From assembly GCA_050949885.1 (NCBI GenBank), contig JBMNGO010000008.1, forward strand, positions 180,402-244,401: a stretch of DNA of 64,000 nucleotides. Reading direction: 5' to 3'. Origin of the DNA: JBMNGO01 sp050949885. Its GTDB lineage: Bacteria; Bacillota; Syntrophomonadia; Syntrophomonadales; Syntrophomonadaceae. A program made the translations under genes and the position numbers. Shown in pieces: positions 40,722 to 50,265 of the stretch (position 1 is its first letter; every line of letters starts with the position of its first letter). The notes beneath the pieces are model-generated. The model ran no database searches and was not told where the DNA came from. It worked only from the letters and a program-made list of their open reading frames with translations.

Positions 40722-42122
40722 CTACAATATATACCTGCTGAGGTCGTCGTCTTCCACAATTTTTTTCAGCCTTTCAGCAACATATTCTTGATTAATCTCA
40801 ATACTCTGCCCTTTCATATAAGGTGCATCAAATAGCAGATCCTCCAGTACTTTTTCTACTATGGTATGAAGGCGGCGAGCACCGATATTTTCCGTTTTGG
40901 AGTTAACTTCATACGCTATAGCTGATATATAGTCAATAGCTTCATCAGAGAATGTTATACTTACTTCTTCAGTTGACAATAGGGCAGTGTACTGTTTTAT
41001 TAAGGAACTATGCGGTTCAACCAAAATTCTCTTCAGGTCTTCTTTCGTAAGGCTTTCCAGTTCAACCCTAATAGGAAACCGCCCTTGCAGTTCCGGTATT
41101 AAATCCGACGGCTTGGCGACATGAAAGGCTCCGGCCGCAATAAATAGAATATGGTCTGTCTTTACGGGGCCATATTTAGTTACAACAGTGGCTCCTTCAA
41201 CAATGGGCAAAATATCCCGCTGAACCCCTCCCCGGGATACATCAGGTCCGTAGTTGCCCTCCTTTCCCGCAATCTTATCAATTTCGTCCAGAAATATTAT
41301 ACCATCTTCCTCGACCCGTTTTATTGCTTCCCTGTTTACTTCATCCATATCTATTAAATTCTGTGCCTCTTCCTGGCTAAGAATTTTCCGTGCCTCTTCA
41401 ACTGTAACTTTTCGTTTCTTTTTTTTCTTAGGAACCATGTTGCCGAACATATCCTGCAAGTTGATACCCATTTCTTCAACACCTGAACCGGATATTATCT
41501 CCATAAATGAAGTGCTCTTTTCTTCCACCTCAATTTCCACCAATTGATCTTCCATCTCATACCGGGCTACCTTTTGCCTGATAATATCCCTTTTATCCTT
41601 AATTTCCAATCTGATTTTTTCCTGTTCCTCATCAACTTCCCGGGATTCTGAAGTGTGTCCCAGCAGCAGTTCAAATGGGTTTTTGGGACTCCGGGCTTTT
41701 TTCTTGGGAAAAGGCACAAGATAATCCACAATCCTTTCCTCAGCCAGTTTAAGAGCCTTATCCTCTACTTCCTGGAACTTTTCTTGTTTTACCATCCTTA
41801 TAGACGTTTCCACCAGATCCCTTATCATGGAGTCTACATCACGTCCAACATAACCTACTTCCGTAAACTTACTGGCCTCCACCTTGACAAAAGGAGCTGT
41901 TACCATTTTGGCCAACCGGCGGGCAATTTCGGTTTTGCCAACTCCCGTTGAACCGATCATAATAATGTTTTTGGTATAGATTTCTTCTCTTACTTCCGGA
42001 GGAAGCAGTTTCCTTCTATACCTGTTTCTTAAAGCTATCGCAACTGCTTTTTTGGCAGTTTTTTGCCCCACAATGTATTTGTTGAGTTCTTCTACAATTT
42101 CACTAGGAGTAAGATTGTGCAG
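40722..42122 (-). CDS. hslU: ATP-dependent protease ATPase subunit HslU, probable CTG start
   Basis: AAA+ unfoldase of the HslUV protease, 466 residues. Walker A MIGSTGVGKTEIARR, Walker B GIIFLDEIDKIA, sensor-2 region near SKTENIGARRLHTIVEKVLEDL and the C-terminal tail DLSRYIL that inserts into HslV. The family N-terminus LTPSEIVEELNKYIVGQKTAKKAVAIALRNR is encoded upstream of the first GTG (42071, inside VGQ). Between the hslV stop and that GTG no ATG, GTG or TTG is in frame; a CTG at 42122 stands 7 nt behind AAAAGGGGG and gives exactly the expected start. I therefore call CTG initiation. Confidence 0.9.
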   Translation of the reverse strand: MHNLTPSEIVEELNKYIVGQKTAKKAVAIALRNRYRRKLLPPEVREEIYTKNIIMIGSTGVGKTEIARRLAKMVTAPFVKVEASKFTEVGYVGRDVDSMIRDLVETSIRMVKQEKFQEVEDKALKLAEERIVDYLVPFPKKKARSPKNPFELLLGHTSESREVDEEQEKIRLEIKDKRDIIRQKVARYEMEDQLVEIEVEEKSTSFMEIISGSGVEEMGINLQDMFGNMVPKKKKKRKVTVEEARKILSQEEAQNLIDMDEVNREAIKRVEEDGIIFLDEIDKIAGKEGNYGPDVSRGGVQRDILPIVEGATVVTKYGPVKTDHILFIAAGAFHVAKPSDLIPELQGRFPIRVELESLTKEDLKRILVEPHSSLIKQYTALLSTEEVSITFSDEAIDYISAIAYEVNSKTENIGARRLHTIVEKVLEDLLFDAPYMKGQSIEINQEYVAERLKKIVEDDDLSRYIL

Positions 42123-42149
42123 AAAATAACCCCCTTTTCTTCTATCCTT

Positions 42150-42683
42150 CTATTCAATTTCTTCACAGGTAATATGGTCATTGGTATATACACATATCTC
42201 AGAACTGATCCTAAGAGCTTCCTGGGCTATTTCCCTCGCAGATAATTCAGTATGACGGTATAGGGCCCGGGCAGCAGCCAGTGCAAACGTTCCCCCGGAA
42301 CCAATAGCACAAATCCCGTCATCTGGCTCAATAAGATCACCATTACCTGAAATCAAAAACATCTGCTTGGCATCAGCCACAATTAACAGGGCTTCCAAAC
42401 GCCGCAGAATTCTATCCGATCTCCACTCTCGGGCTATTTCCACCGAAGCTCGGGTAAGGTTGCCGCCGGCTTGCTTGATTTTCTCTTCAAATTTGGCAAA
42501 CAAGGTAAAAGCATCGGCTACAGATCCAGCAAAACCGGAAATAATCTTTCCGTCATAGAGCCTTCGTATTTTGCTGGCACTGTGTTTCATAATTGTATTT
42601 TGCCCTAATGTTACCTGTCCATCTCCGGCAATAGCAGTTTTGCCATATCTGTTTACGGCCACTATGGTAGTTGATTTAAACAT
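42150..42683 (-). CDS. hslV: ATP-dependent protease peptidase subunit HslV
   Basis: Threonine protease of the HslUV complex, 177 residues. From MFKSTTIVAVNRYGKTAIAGDGQVTLGQ the active N-terminal Thr (TTIVAV) is reached after removal of four residues. Family features SGFAGSVADAFTLFAKFEEKI and GICAIGSGGTFALAAARAL are intact. ATG 42683 has GGAGG 5 nt upstream, inside the xerC stop region; the GTG two codons earlier is less likely. Confidence 0.95.
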   Translation of the reverse strand: MFKSTTIVAVNRYGKTAIAGDGQVTLGQNTIMKHSASKIRRLYDGKIISGFAGSVADAFTLFAKFEEKIKQAGGNLTRASVEIAREWRSDRILRRLEALLIVADAKQMFLISGNGDLIEPDDGICAIGSGGTFALAAARALYRHTELSAREIAQEALRISSEICVYTNDHITCEEIE

Positions 42684-42685
42684 GT

Positions 42686-43594
42686 TCACCTCCGGGGGTG
42701 TTTTTCGTCATAAATTTTTTTCAGGCTTTCTCTGGTAACATGTGTATAAATCTGGGTTGTTGATAGTTTTACATGCCCTAATAATTCCTGCACTGATCTC
42801 AGATCTGCTCCTCGATCCAAAAGATGAGTGGCAAATGAATGCCTAATGGCATGGGGGCTGATCTTGTAATGCAAAGCAGTGTTCTCTATATGTTTATTAA
42901 GAATATTGCGATAACCCCTGGCGGAAAGCCTGCTGCCAAATCGGTTGACAAATAAAGCCTCATTAACTAAACTCTTTTTTATCAATTGTATGCGCCCAAA
43001 TTTAATATATTTGTCAATTGCTATAATTGCCTTACTCCCCAGAGGGATGATTCTCTCTTTTCTGCCTTTTCCCAATACCCTGACCGATGGGTTTCCGAAA
43101 TCAATATCTGTAAGATTAATGTTTATCAGTTCACTTACCCTTAGACCAGCAGCATACTGAGTCTCCAGGAGAGCCTTATCTCTTAGACCTAAAGGGGTTA
43201 CAGTATCTGGAGCACTCAACAATAGCTCCATTTCTTGAGGATACAGAAACCTTGGTAATCTTTTGTCCTGCCGGGGTGTGGAAACCTCAGAGAGGGGGTT
43301 CCCGTCAATAATGTGCTCCCGGTACAGGTATTTTGTATATGAGCGCAGGGAAGCTAGTTTCCTGGCCATGGTGGCCCGTTTAAGCCCTTTTCCTTGCATC
43401 CAGGCCAGATAATCCCTGACTGTTTTGTGATCAATCAGGCTTTCTGAAAGTTGTTCTTTGGGCAATCGGCATTTTTGTGCCAGAAAATTTACATACTGCA
43501 GCAAATCACTCCTGTAGCCAGAAAGAGTAATCGCTGAAGCGCTTTTTTCCACCCGTAAATGATCAATAAATCCATCAATGTGCTCTATTAACAT
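42686..43594 (-). CDS. xerC: Tyrosine recombinase XerC (CodV)
   Basis: Site-specific recombinase resolving chromosome dimers at dif. The 302-residue protein has an N-terminal SAM-like domain (residues 1-90) and the catalytic domain with Arg in YAAGLRVSELI, Lys in VLGKGRKERIIPLG, HAIRHSFATHLLDRGADLRSVQELLGHVKLSTTQIYTHV holding the His-x-x-Arg, His and the nucleophile Tyr. It precedes hslV by 2 nt, the codV-codW(hslV)-hslU(codX)-codY arrangement of Bacillus. Confidence 0.94.
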   Translation of the reverse strand: MLIEHIDGFIDHLRVEKSASAITLSGYRSDLLQYVNFLAQKCRLPKEQLSESLIDHKTVRDYLAWMQGKGLKRATMARKLASLRSYTKYLYREHIIDGNPLSEVSTPRQDKRLPRFLYPQEMELLLSAPDTVTPLGLRDKALLETQYAAGLRVSELININLTDIDFGNPSVRVLGKGRKERIIPLGSKAIIAIDKYIKFGRIQLIKKSLVNEALFVNRFGSRLSARGYRNILNKHIENTALHYKISPHAIRHSFATHLLDRGADLRSVQELLGHVKLSTTQIYTHVTRESLKKIYDEKHPRR

Positions 43595-43653
43595 TTAATG
43601 CCTCGCGCCTGCATCTTATAGAAAAATGTAGCACAGGGAACCTCATTTTACAA

Positions 43654-44964
43654 CTATTTACGCAAGAATTGGGACATATAGCGGATAGATCTTTGGGTAT
43701 AAGACTGATACCGGGACTTTTTGTCTTTGATGGGAATATCTAAAGATGGCAAAATACCAAAATTAGCATTTATTGGCTGGAATTCTTGAATGGAAGAGTC
43801 GGTAATGTGTCTGATGAGAGCTCCTATCATGGTATAAGGGCTCATTATAACCGGTTCCTTTCCTAATACTTTATGGGCAGCATTAATGCCTGCTACAATG
43901 CCCGTTGCGGCTGATTCCATGTAACCTTCCACACCAGTAATCTGACCAGCCAAAAATATTTCCGGGTTGTATCTCAATTGTAAGGTGGGTAGCAAAAGTT
44001 TTGGACTATTAATGAAAGTATTGCGATGCATAACTCCATATCTTACGAATTCTGCCTGCTCAAGGCCAGGTATCAACGAAAAAACCCTCTTTTGCTCTCC
44101 CCAGCGCAGCCTGGTTTGGAAACCCACCAAGCCCAGAATAGTGCCGTCCCGGTTTTCCTGCCGCAGTTGGACAACTGCATAGGGTATAGGCTTTTCCTCA
44201 GATGGCCTGAGTCCCACCGGTCGCATGGGGCCAAACCTAAGAGTGTCCTTGCCTCGGCGAGCCATTATTTCAATAGGCATACAACCCTCAAAAACCAGCT
44301 TTTCACCTTGTTCCTCAGGAAGATGCCCTTCTTTTATGTCTGCATTAATAAGATTTGCATAAAAGAGCTCATATTCTTCCCGGGTCATGGGACAATTAAG
44401 ATAATCATCACTTCCCTTGCCATACCGGGAAGCCCTAAATACACGGGTCATGTCTACGCTGGAGGCTAAAATGCTAGGTGCTACAGCATCATAAAAATAC
44501 AGGTTGTCCTGGCCTGTCAACTTCTGCAGATTGGCACTCAACGCCGGCGAGGTTAATGGCCCGGTGGCAATTATGGTAACCTGATCATCAGGAACCATGG
44601 TGACTTCACGACGAATTAGGGTGATTTCTGGCATAGCTAAAATTTTTTCTGTTACCAGCCGGGAAAAGGCCTCCCGGTCCACTGCCAATGCTGCTCCTGC
44701 CGGCACTCTAACTGCTTCCGCACACTCCAGCAAAAACGACCCCAGCATCTTCATCTCTTTTTTTAGGAGACCCTGAGCCGTAGTCTCAATCTCTGATTTA
44801 AGTGAATTGCTACAGACCAGTTCTGCCAGCCCATCACCCTGATGGGCGGGGGTAGTGCTATAGGGGCGCATTTCCCATAAATTCACCGGAATTCCTGCCC
44901 GGGCAATTTGTACTGCTGCTTCGCAGCCGGCCAGCCCTCCGCCAATAATGTTTACCTGCCGCAA
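43654..44964 (-). CDS. trmFO: Folate-dependent tRNA (uracil-54-C5)-methyltransferase TrmFO
   Basis: Flavoprotein that makes ribothymidine 54 in tRNA using methylenetetrahydrofolate. The 436-residue protein has the FAD-binding GxGxxG segment NIIGGGLAGCEAAVQIARAG, MRPYSTTPAHQGDGLAELVCSNSLKSE, and LFLAGQITGVEGYMESAATGIVAGINAA. The start is TTG 44964, one nt past the topA stop, with its GGAGG inside the last codons of topA, so topA and trmFO are coupled. Confidence 0.95.
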   Translation of the reverse strand: MRQVNIIGGGLAGCEAAVQIARAGIPVNLWEMRPYSTTPAHQGDGLAELVCSNSLKSEIETTAQGLLKKEMKMLGSFLLECAEAVRVPAGAALAVDREAFSRLVTEKILAMPEITLIRREVTMVPDDQVTIIATGPLTSPALSANLQKLTGQDNLYFYDAVAPSILASSVDMTRVFRASRYGKGSDDYLNCPMTREEYELFYANLINADIKEGHLPEEQGEKLVFEGCMPIEIMARRGKDTLRFGPMRPVGLRPSEEKPIPYAVVQLRQENRDGTILGLVGFQTRLRWGEQKRVFSLIPGLEQAEFVRYGVMHRNTFINSPKLLLPTLQLRYNPEIFLAGQITGVEGYMESAATGIVAGINAAHKVLGKEPVIMSPYTMIGALIRHITDSSIQEFQPINANFGILPSLDIPIKDKKSRYQSYTQRSIRYMSQFLRK

Positions 44965-44965
44965 T

Positions 44966-47047
44966 TTAGTCCTCCATATTCTTGCTATATTTACACTGGG
45001 TATTCTGGCACACTATCTGGTTACCGTTTTTTTGGCTGTTTTTTTCTACCATAACATCGCCGCAATGAGGACATAGTTTCCCCACCGGCTGATTCCACGC
45101 CCGCAAGTCGCATTCCGGATAATTGCTGCAGCCGTAGAAACGACGGCCTCTCTTACTTCTTAAAGCAATTACTTCACCACCGCACTTGGGGCATTTTACT
45201 CCTATCTCTTCGTTAAAGGATTCTGTATGCCTGCATTGAGGAAAACCTGAGCAAGCCATAAATCTCCCAAAACGCCCGTGCTTGATAAGTAACGGCATCC
45301 CACATTGGGGGCAATCCTTCCCCGCTTCTTCATCCTTAATTTCGATTCTTTCAACCTCTGCCATAGCTCTTTTCAGGTCTTCTTCAAAGCGAGCATAAAA
45401 ATACCTAATGGTTTCCTGCCAGTTAAGCTCCCCTTCTTCAATGTGATCTAGATTTTCTTCCATTTTTGCTGTGAATTCTACGTCCATAATGTTTTTAAAA
45501 TAATCTTTCAAAAGGTCAACTACAATAAATCCCAGTTCGGTAGGAACAAACTGCTTGTTCTGCCTTTCCACATAATTTCTTTTTAAAATAGTATCTATTA
45601 TGGGAGCATAGGTGCTGGGGCGGCCAATATTTTTTTCCTCCAGGAGCTTAACCAGGCTTGCCTCAGTAAATCTGGGAGGCGGCTGAGTAAAGTGCTGTTC
45701 AGGCTTTAATTCCTGAATACCTAGCTCCTGACCAACAGTCAATGCAGGAATGGGGTTTTTAACTTCATCATCTTCACTATCCCGGTATATTTTTTTATAG
45801 CCGGGGAATTGGATTTGCGAAGAACTGGCTCTTAAGCCATACTTGCCGGCCTTTATATCTACCGTCAGGGTATCATATACCGCTGAGGCCATCTGGCTGG
45901 CTACAAACCTCTCCCAGATTAATTTATAAAGCCGGTATTGATCGCGGGTAAGATATGCTTTGATGCTTTCGGGGGTCCGATATACGGAGCTGGGACGAAT
46001 AGCCTCGTGGGCATCCTGAGCTCCCTTTCTGCTTTTGTACTCATTAACAGTGTCAGGAGCATATTCACTGCCAAATTCGGCCTTGATGTACTCCATGGCT
46101 TCAGCCTGAGCAACCTTGGCAACTCTGGTTGAATCAGTTCTCAGATAGGTTATCAGTCCTACGGTACCTTCTTTTCCTATATCCAGTCCTTCGTACAGTT
46201 CCTGGGCAACCCGCATGGTACGCTGGGGAGAGAAGTTGAGCCGCTTGGAGGCTTCCTGCTGCATGGTGCTGGTAATAAAAGGAGGATGGGGCTTCTTCCG
46301 TTTCTCCTTTTTTTCTACTCGGTAAACAGATATAACCGATTTGTTCAGTTCATCAATAATGCTATATGCTTCGCTTCCATTCTTTACTTCTATTTTTTTA
46401 TCTTCGTAAGATACCAACCTGGCCAAAAACGGCGTTTTGCTCTTACCGTCAGACAAAATTGCTTCAATCGTCCAGTATTCATCAGGAACGAATTTCCTGA
46501 TTTCTTCTTCACGCTCGCAGATCAGGCGTACCACCACTGATTGTACTCTTCCTGCACTCAAGCCTTTGCGCACTTTTGCCCACAATAAGGGGCTCAAATT
46601 ATACCCTACCAACCTATCCAGTACTCTGCGGGCTTGTTGGGCATTAACCCGGTTCATATCTACTTCCCGGCAGTTTTTTATAGCCTCTTTTACCGCATCT
46701 TTAGTAATTTCATTAAATTCAATACGACATTTTTCCCCGGCGGGAATGTTTATAGCATTTTGTAAATGCCAGGCAATGGCTTCTCCTTCCCGGTCGGGGT
46801 CGGTGGCCAGAAGAACTCGACGGGCCTTTTGGGACTCATCCTTTATTTCTTTTAAGATATTCCCCTTACCCCTAATTGTTATATACCGGGGTGTAAAATT
46901 GTTTTCCACATCAATACCCAGGTTGCTTTTAGGTAAATCCTTAATATGGCCAACTGAGGCTTTTATCTTATATCCCCTGCCTAAAAACTTTCCCAATGTT
47001 TTAGCTTTTGCCGCAGATTCTACAATTACCAGAGTATTCTCGGCCAA
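44966..47047 (-). CDS. topA: DNA topoisomerase I
   Basis: Type IA topoisomerase relaxing negative supercoils, 693 residues. TOPRIM domain LVIVESAAKAKTLGKFLG and LLATDPDREGEAIAWHL, active-site Tyr in GLITYLRTDSTRV, and three C-terminal zinc ribbons (CPQCGMPLL, CPKCGGEVI, CPHCGDVMV). The TTG at 47047 has AGAGGTG 5 nt upstream and gives the family start MAENTLVIVESA; the ATG at 47083 would add a 12-residue tail with no homology. It lies between dprA and trmFO as in Bacillus. Confidence 0.95.
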   Translation of the reverse strand: MAENTLVIVESAAKAKTLGKFLGRGYKIKASVGHIKDLPKSNLGIDVENNFTPRYITIRGKGNILKEIKDESQKARRVLLATDPDREGEAIAWHLQNAINIPAGEKCRIEFNEITKDAVKEAIKNCREVDMNRVNAQQARRVLDRLVGYNLSPLLWAKVRKGLSAGRVQSVVVRLICEREEEIRKFVPDEYWTIEAILSDGKSKTPFLARLVSYEDKKIEVKNGSEAYSIIDELNKSVISVYRVEKKEKRKKPHPPFITSTMQQEASKRLNFSPQRTMRVAQELYEGLDIGKEGTVGLITYLRTDSTRVAKVAQAEAMEYIKAEFGSEYAPDTVNEYKSRKGAQDAHEAIRPSSVYRTPESIKAYLTRDQYRLYKLIWERFVASQMASAVYDTLTVDIKAGKYGLRASSSQIQFPGYKKIYRDSEDDEVKNPIPALTVGQELGIQELKPEQHFTQPPPRFTEASLVKLLEEKNIGRPSTYAPIIDTILKRNYVERQNKQFVPTELGFIVVDLLKDYFKNIMDVEFTAKMEENLDHIEEGELNWQETIRYFYARFEEDLKRAMAEVERIEIKDEEAGKDCPQCGMPLLIKHGRFGRFMACSGFPQCRHTESFNEEIGVKCPKCGGEVIALRSKRGRRFYGCSNYPECDLRAWNQPVGKLCPHCGDVMVEKNSQKNGNQIVCQNTQCKYSKNMED

Positions 47048-47091
47048 GATATCACCTCTTATAATTAGATTATGGATTATCAAGAAGCATT

Positions 47092-48177
47092 TTAAATTCT
47101 TACATAATAGTTGCCCGGCAGTGATTTTACTATACCTTTCAGTTCTAAATTAAGCAGCACCACACTGAGCCATCCCAAGTTACTTTCTGTCCTGTACAAT
47201 AATTCATCCAAATGTATAGTTTCACAACCCATACATTTTAGTACTAATTCCTCGTTTTTGTCCAGTATTTCCACATCTGCATCTCTTGATCCTAATAGTT
47301 CATGTTTTTCTGGAAATTCTTCCAATATATCCTGCATACTAGTTACCAATTTTGCTCCCTGTTTAATAAGGTTGTTGGTTCCAGTGCTGGTCCGACTGGT
47401 TATAGCACCGGGAACCGCGAAGACCTCTCGTCCCTGCTCCAGGGCAAAATCAGCAGTTATCAAAGCCCCGCTTTTCTCACCAGCTTCAACAACTATAACA
47501 CCTCTGGACAGGCCGGCAATAACCCGGTTACGCATAGGAAAATGCGCTGGTTCCGGCTGAGTATCAACAGGAAATTCGCTTATAACCAATCCTTTAGAAG
47601 TAATTTCCCTAAATAAACGCAGATTTTCCGGCGGATAGACTACATTGAGACCACTGCCCAGGACTGCAATGGTGGTGCCTCCACCTTCAATAGCACCCCA
47701 GTGTGCTTCCGTATCAATCCCTCGTGCCATACCGCTTACAACTACAGTGCCGCTCTCAGCCATCTCTCGTGATAATTTGCGGGCTACTATTTTCCCATAG
47801 TTTGAGGTTATTCTAGACCCTACCACGGCTATACAGAATTGTGCTGCTGTAAGTATATCCCCTCTATAGTAAAGAATATAAGGAGGGTTATGTATACTTC
47901 TAAGCATTAAGGGATAAGTATCTTCATCAAAGCAACTTATTTGAATATCATTAGCCTTCATTTTTTTTATTATGTTATCGGGGCCTTCCTTGATTTTTTG
48001 TTGCATTTCATGTGTAGTTTGGTCAGATAAAGAGAGAACCGATTGAATATAGCTGACATCACTTTTTATAAAATTGGCAAAGCTGCCAAATTCATGCCGT
48101 ATCTTCCAGATCCTCCGGTTGCCCATCCCTTTAATGGAATGAATCATACATATTAAATCCTTTTCTGTATGATCCAT
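47092..48177 (-). CDS. dprA: DNA-processing protein DprA
   Basis: Single-strand DNA binding protein that loads RecA in natural transformation, 361 residues. An N-terminal helix-hairpin-helix-like region (IHSIKGMGNRRIWKIRHEFGSF), the central Rossmann domain with VGSRITSNYGKIVARKLSREMAESGTVVVSGMARGIDTEAHWGAIE and GKTIAVLGSGLNVVYPPEN-type motif, and a C-terminal winged-helix part. GGGGGG lies 6 nt before ATG 48177. Present even in non-competent bacteria, so competence cannot be claimed. Confidence 0.94.
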   Translation of the reverse strand: MDHTEKDLICMIHSIKGMGNRRIWKIRHEFGSFANFIKSDVSYIQSVLSLSDQTTHEMQQKIKEGPDNIIKKMKANDIQISCFDEDTYPLMLRSIHNPPYILYYRGDILTAAQFCIAVVGSRITSNYGKIVARKLSREMAESGTVVVSGMARGIDTEAHWGAIEGGGTTIAVLGSGLNVVYPPENLRLFREITSKGLVISEFPVDTQPEPAHFPMRNRVIAGLSRGVIVVEAGEKSGALITADFALEQGREVFAVPGAITSRTSTGTNNLIKQGAKLVTSMQDILEEFPEKHELLGSRDADVEILDKNEELVLKCMGCETIHLDELLYRTESNLGWLSVVLLNLELKGIVKSLPGNYYVRI

Positions 48178-48460
48178 GAAATCCCCCCATTTCCATAACT
48201 ATCCAAAAACAACTTAATGCATTGATACCATAAATAGTACTTTATTGCAATAGGTCTGCGCTTTAGCATAGCAGGGCCTTATTCCCAGGGGAATTTAATT
48301 TAGTTTTGATAGAAAAATTATGTGTGCTTGATTGTATTTAGAACGAAGACTTCACCGTAATTTTTGAAGAAAAATTAATTTGGTTTAAATTACTTTCCTA
48401 AACTTTTGTCCGGTGGAGAAAATAATCTTGAAAAATATTTTTATATAAGGGGGGATTAAT

Positions 48461-48646
48461 GTGTTTTTGGGATGGATGGATTACAAAAACTCTATGGTAA
48501 AGAAAATGGCTGGACGCAACAAGGTTGACCCAGGCACTTTCAGTTTCCTGGAACCAGGTTGGTGGGTTCTGCATGCTGCTACCATCTCTGCAGCCTATAC
48601 GTTGGGAAAGAAAATGAGCAGAAAGAATACTGACCATATGCACTAA
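48461..48646 (+). CDS. Small uncharacterised protein (61 aa)
   Basis: GTG 48461 is preceded by a strong AAGGGGGG at 6 nt. The product has a basic N-half (DYKNSMVKKMAGRNK), a central hydrophobic stretch GWWVLHAATISAAYTLG that could be one membrane helix, and a basic tail. It is followed 12 nt later by a second small frame with an AGGAGG site, making a plausible two-gene unit. No function known. Confidence 0.55.
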   Translation: MFLGWMDYKNSMVKKMAGRNKVDPGTFSFLEPGWWVLHAATISAAYTLGKKMSRKNTDHMH

Positions 48647-48658
48647 TAGGAGGAGAAT

Positions 48659-48826
48659 ATGTATAGTTTTAGACCAATTAGCTCGATTCGAGGACGAATG
48701 CGATTTCCTCTGTATATGGAGGATCTTATGGATGAAAATGTCTATGAAGATGTTTGGCTTCCATTGGGGGATGACAAAGAGACTGATGTGCTTAGATTAT
48801 TGGAGCAAAACAGAATAAGAAAATAA
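48659..48826 (+). CDS. Small uncharacterised protein (55 aa)
   Basis: ATG 48659 is preceded by AGGAGGAG 4 nt away. The frame encodes a 55-residue protein beginning MYSFRPISSIRGRMRFPLYM and ending in an acidic/Leu segment with LRLLEQNRIRKK-like basic tail. It lies 12 nt after the 61-residue frame and ends 1 nt from the convergent methyltransferase stop. Strong ribosome site and tight spacing support it; homologues are unknown to me. Confidence 0.5.
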   Translation: MYSFRPISSIRGRMRFPLYMEDLMDENVYEDVWLPLGDDKETDVLRLLEQNRIRK

Positions 48827-48827
48827 T

Positions 48828-50165
48828 CTAAAAAGATATGCTCTCAAGTACAATATCACCCCAGATATCATGGACCCTTATAGCCATATGGTAATTAGGC
48901 CGGGCGGGAACTGGTACCAACACTTCCGTAGGCAGGTTATCATCATATTTCATCTGTTGCCTGATGATTTGTAGGCAAGAGTTAAATTGTTGTTCATTAT
49001 AGTCCCAGTCAATTTCCCAGAAGCTTATGTACGAGGAAAATTTACCAGTATTAAGATCCTTCCCATATTTAGGGCTAAAATATTCAATCCCAAGGTTTAC
49101 TAGATTATACTCTTGAGATGTCTTTTGAACCTTGGGTTTTTTTATGACCAGCCTGCCCTCACCCGGTAAATTTTTAGGTACTTCCAGCCAGAATGGCCGG
49201 GACTGGTTTTTCAATAAACGATAAATGCTGGTTTGGATCGCTATTGAATTATTATCACAAAGTAACCAGTTGCGATTTAGCTCTTCACATACTTGACCTA
49301 CGGTACCGGATCCGGCAAAAAAATCTGCCACCAAGCTATCAGGTTTGGATGCCGTAGCAATAATTCTGCGTAACAAGGCTAAAGGCTTTTGAGTAGGATA
49401 CTTTAGGTTTTCATGGGCAGTTGGACTTAAAATCTTGTTTATATCAATCCACCAATCCTGCATAATAGCACCTTTTTTGTTGAGTTGGTATTTAGGCCCT
49501 TTTACTCTGGTTAATCCTCTCTGGATGGTACCCGGTGAGTAGGGCTGGTATTGAGAATTGAAAATATATTGGTCAGTCTTGGCATACCACAGGATAATAT
49601 CATGCTTGCGCCGGAAGTACCTCTTGGTGCTGCCTCCTCCCCCATAACACCATACTATTTCATTTATAAAATTCTCCGGGCAAAAAATCTCGTCACACAG
49701 AACCTTTACATAATGGCTTACGTGCCAGTCCAGATGAATAAAAATACTGCCGGACTCCGCAAGCAAGCTTTTCATTATCTTTAGTCGGGGATAAAGCATG
49801 TCCAGGTAAGACTCAATACCCTTTCCCCACCTGTCCTTAAAAACATCGCGTTTTAGCAGACCTGGTTCCGTAGCCTTGCTAACCGTAACCCGAGAGGAAT
49901 AGTTCTTTTCACTTAAGAAGGGCGGATCAATATAAATTAAATCAATTTTTTGCTTGGTTTTGTTTAGGCTTAATAATAATTCGAGATTATCTCCCTTTAC
50001 CATTCTGCCCACTGGATTGCAGCAAACAGAAGTAGCCGTTGTAAAAAGGGAATTGCTCATAATGGGGTTGGGATATATTTTCGAGTATTCTCTAGCCACC
50101 CGCTCATTCTCCAATGAAGGTTTTTTCACTTTTCCATTCCATATCAGTCTGGCAGATCTTTCCAT
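48828..50165 (-). CDS. Orphan site-specific DNA methyltransferase, beta class (N6-adenine/N4-cytosine)
   Basis: A 445-residue SAM-dependent methyltransferase. The catalytic motif IV IDLIYIDPPFLSEKNY comes before the SAM-binding motif I SLVADFFAGSGTVGQV, the circular order of the beta class. Between them lie GKGIESYLDMLYPRL, the region SGSIFIHLDWHVSHYVK, GGGGSTKRYFRRKHDIILWY and YPTQKPLALLRRII. No restriction endonuclease gene is nearby. Residues 330-445 form a C-terminal domain of unknown role. It sits behind sigG with a terminator between, so it is probably transcribed separately. Recognition sequence unknown. Confidence 0.88.
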   Translation of the reverse strand: MERSARLIWNGKVKKPSLENERVAREYSKIYPNPIMSNSLFTTATSVCCNPVGRMVKGDNLELLLSLNKTKQKIDLIYIDPPFLSEKNYSSRVTVSKATEPGLLKRDVFKDRWGKGIESYLDMLYPRLKIMKSLLAESGSIFIHLDWHVSHYVKVLCDEIFCPENFINEIVWCYGGGGSTKRYFRRKHDIILWYAKTDQYIFNSQYQPYSPGTIQRGLTRVKGPKYQLNKKGAIMQDWWIDINKILSPTAHENLKYPTQKPLALLRRIIATASKPDSLVADFFAGSGTVGQVCEELNRNWLLCDNNSIAIQTSIYRLLKNQSRPFWLEVPKNLPGEGRLVIKKPKVQKTSQEYNLVNLGIEYFSPKYGKDLNTGKFSSYISFWEIDWDYNEQQFNSCLQIIRQQMKYDDNLPTEVLVPVPARPNYHMAIRVHDIWGDIVLESISF

Positions 50166-50209
50166 TTATTCGCTCCATCATGCAGATAGTTCAACCCTTA
50201 TTGTAACAC

Positions 50210-50238
50210 AAAAAAGGCCGGGGAAAATGCTACCGGCC
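50210..50238 (-). terminator. Rho-independent terminator behind sigG and the small membrane ORF
   Basis: On the minus strand GGCCGG (arm 50233-50238), an 11-nt loop, CCGGCC (50216-50221), then TTTTTT (50210-50215). It separates the sigG unit from the methyltransferase gene. Confidence 0.93.
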
Positions 50239-50265
50239 CTTGGGTCCATCTTTTAACCTTTAAGC

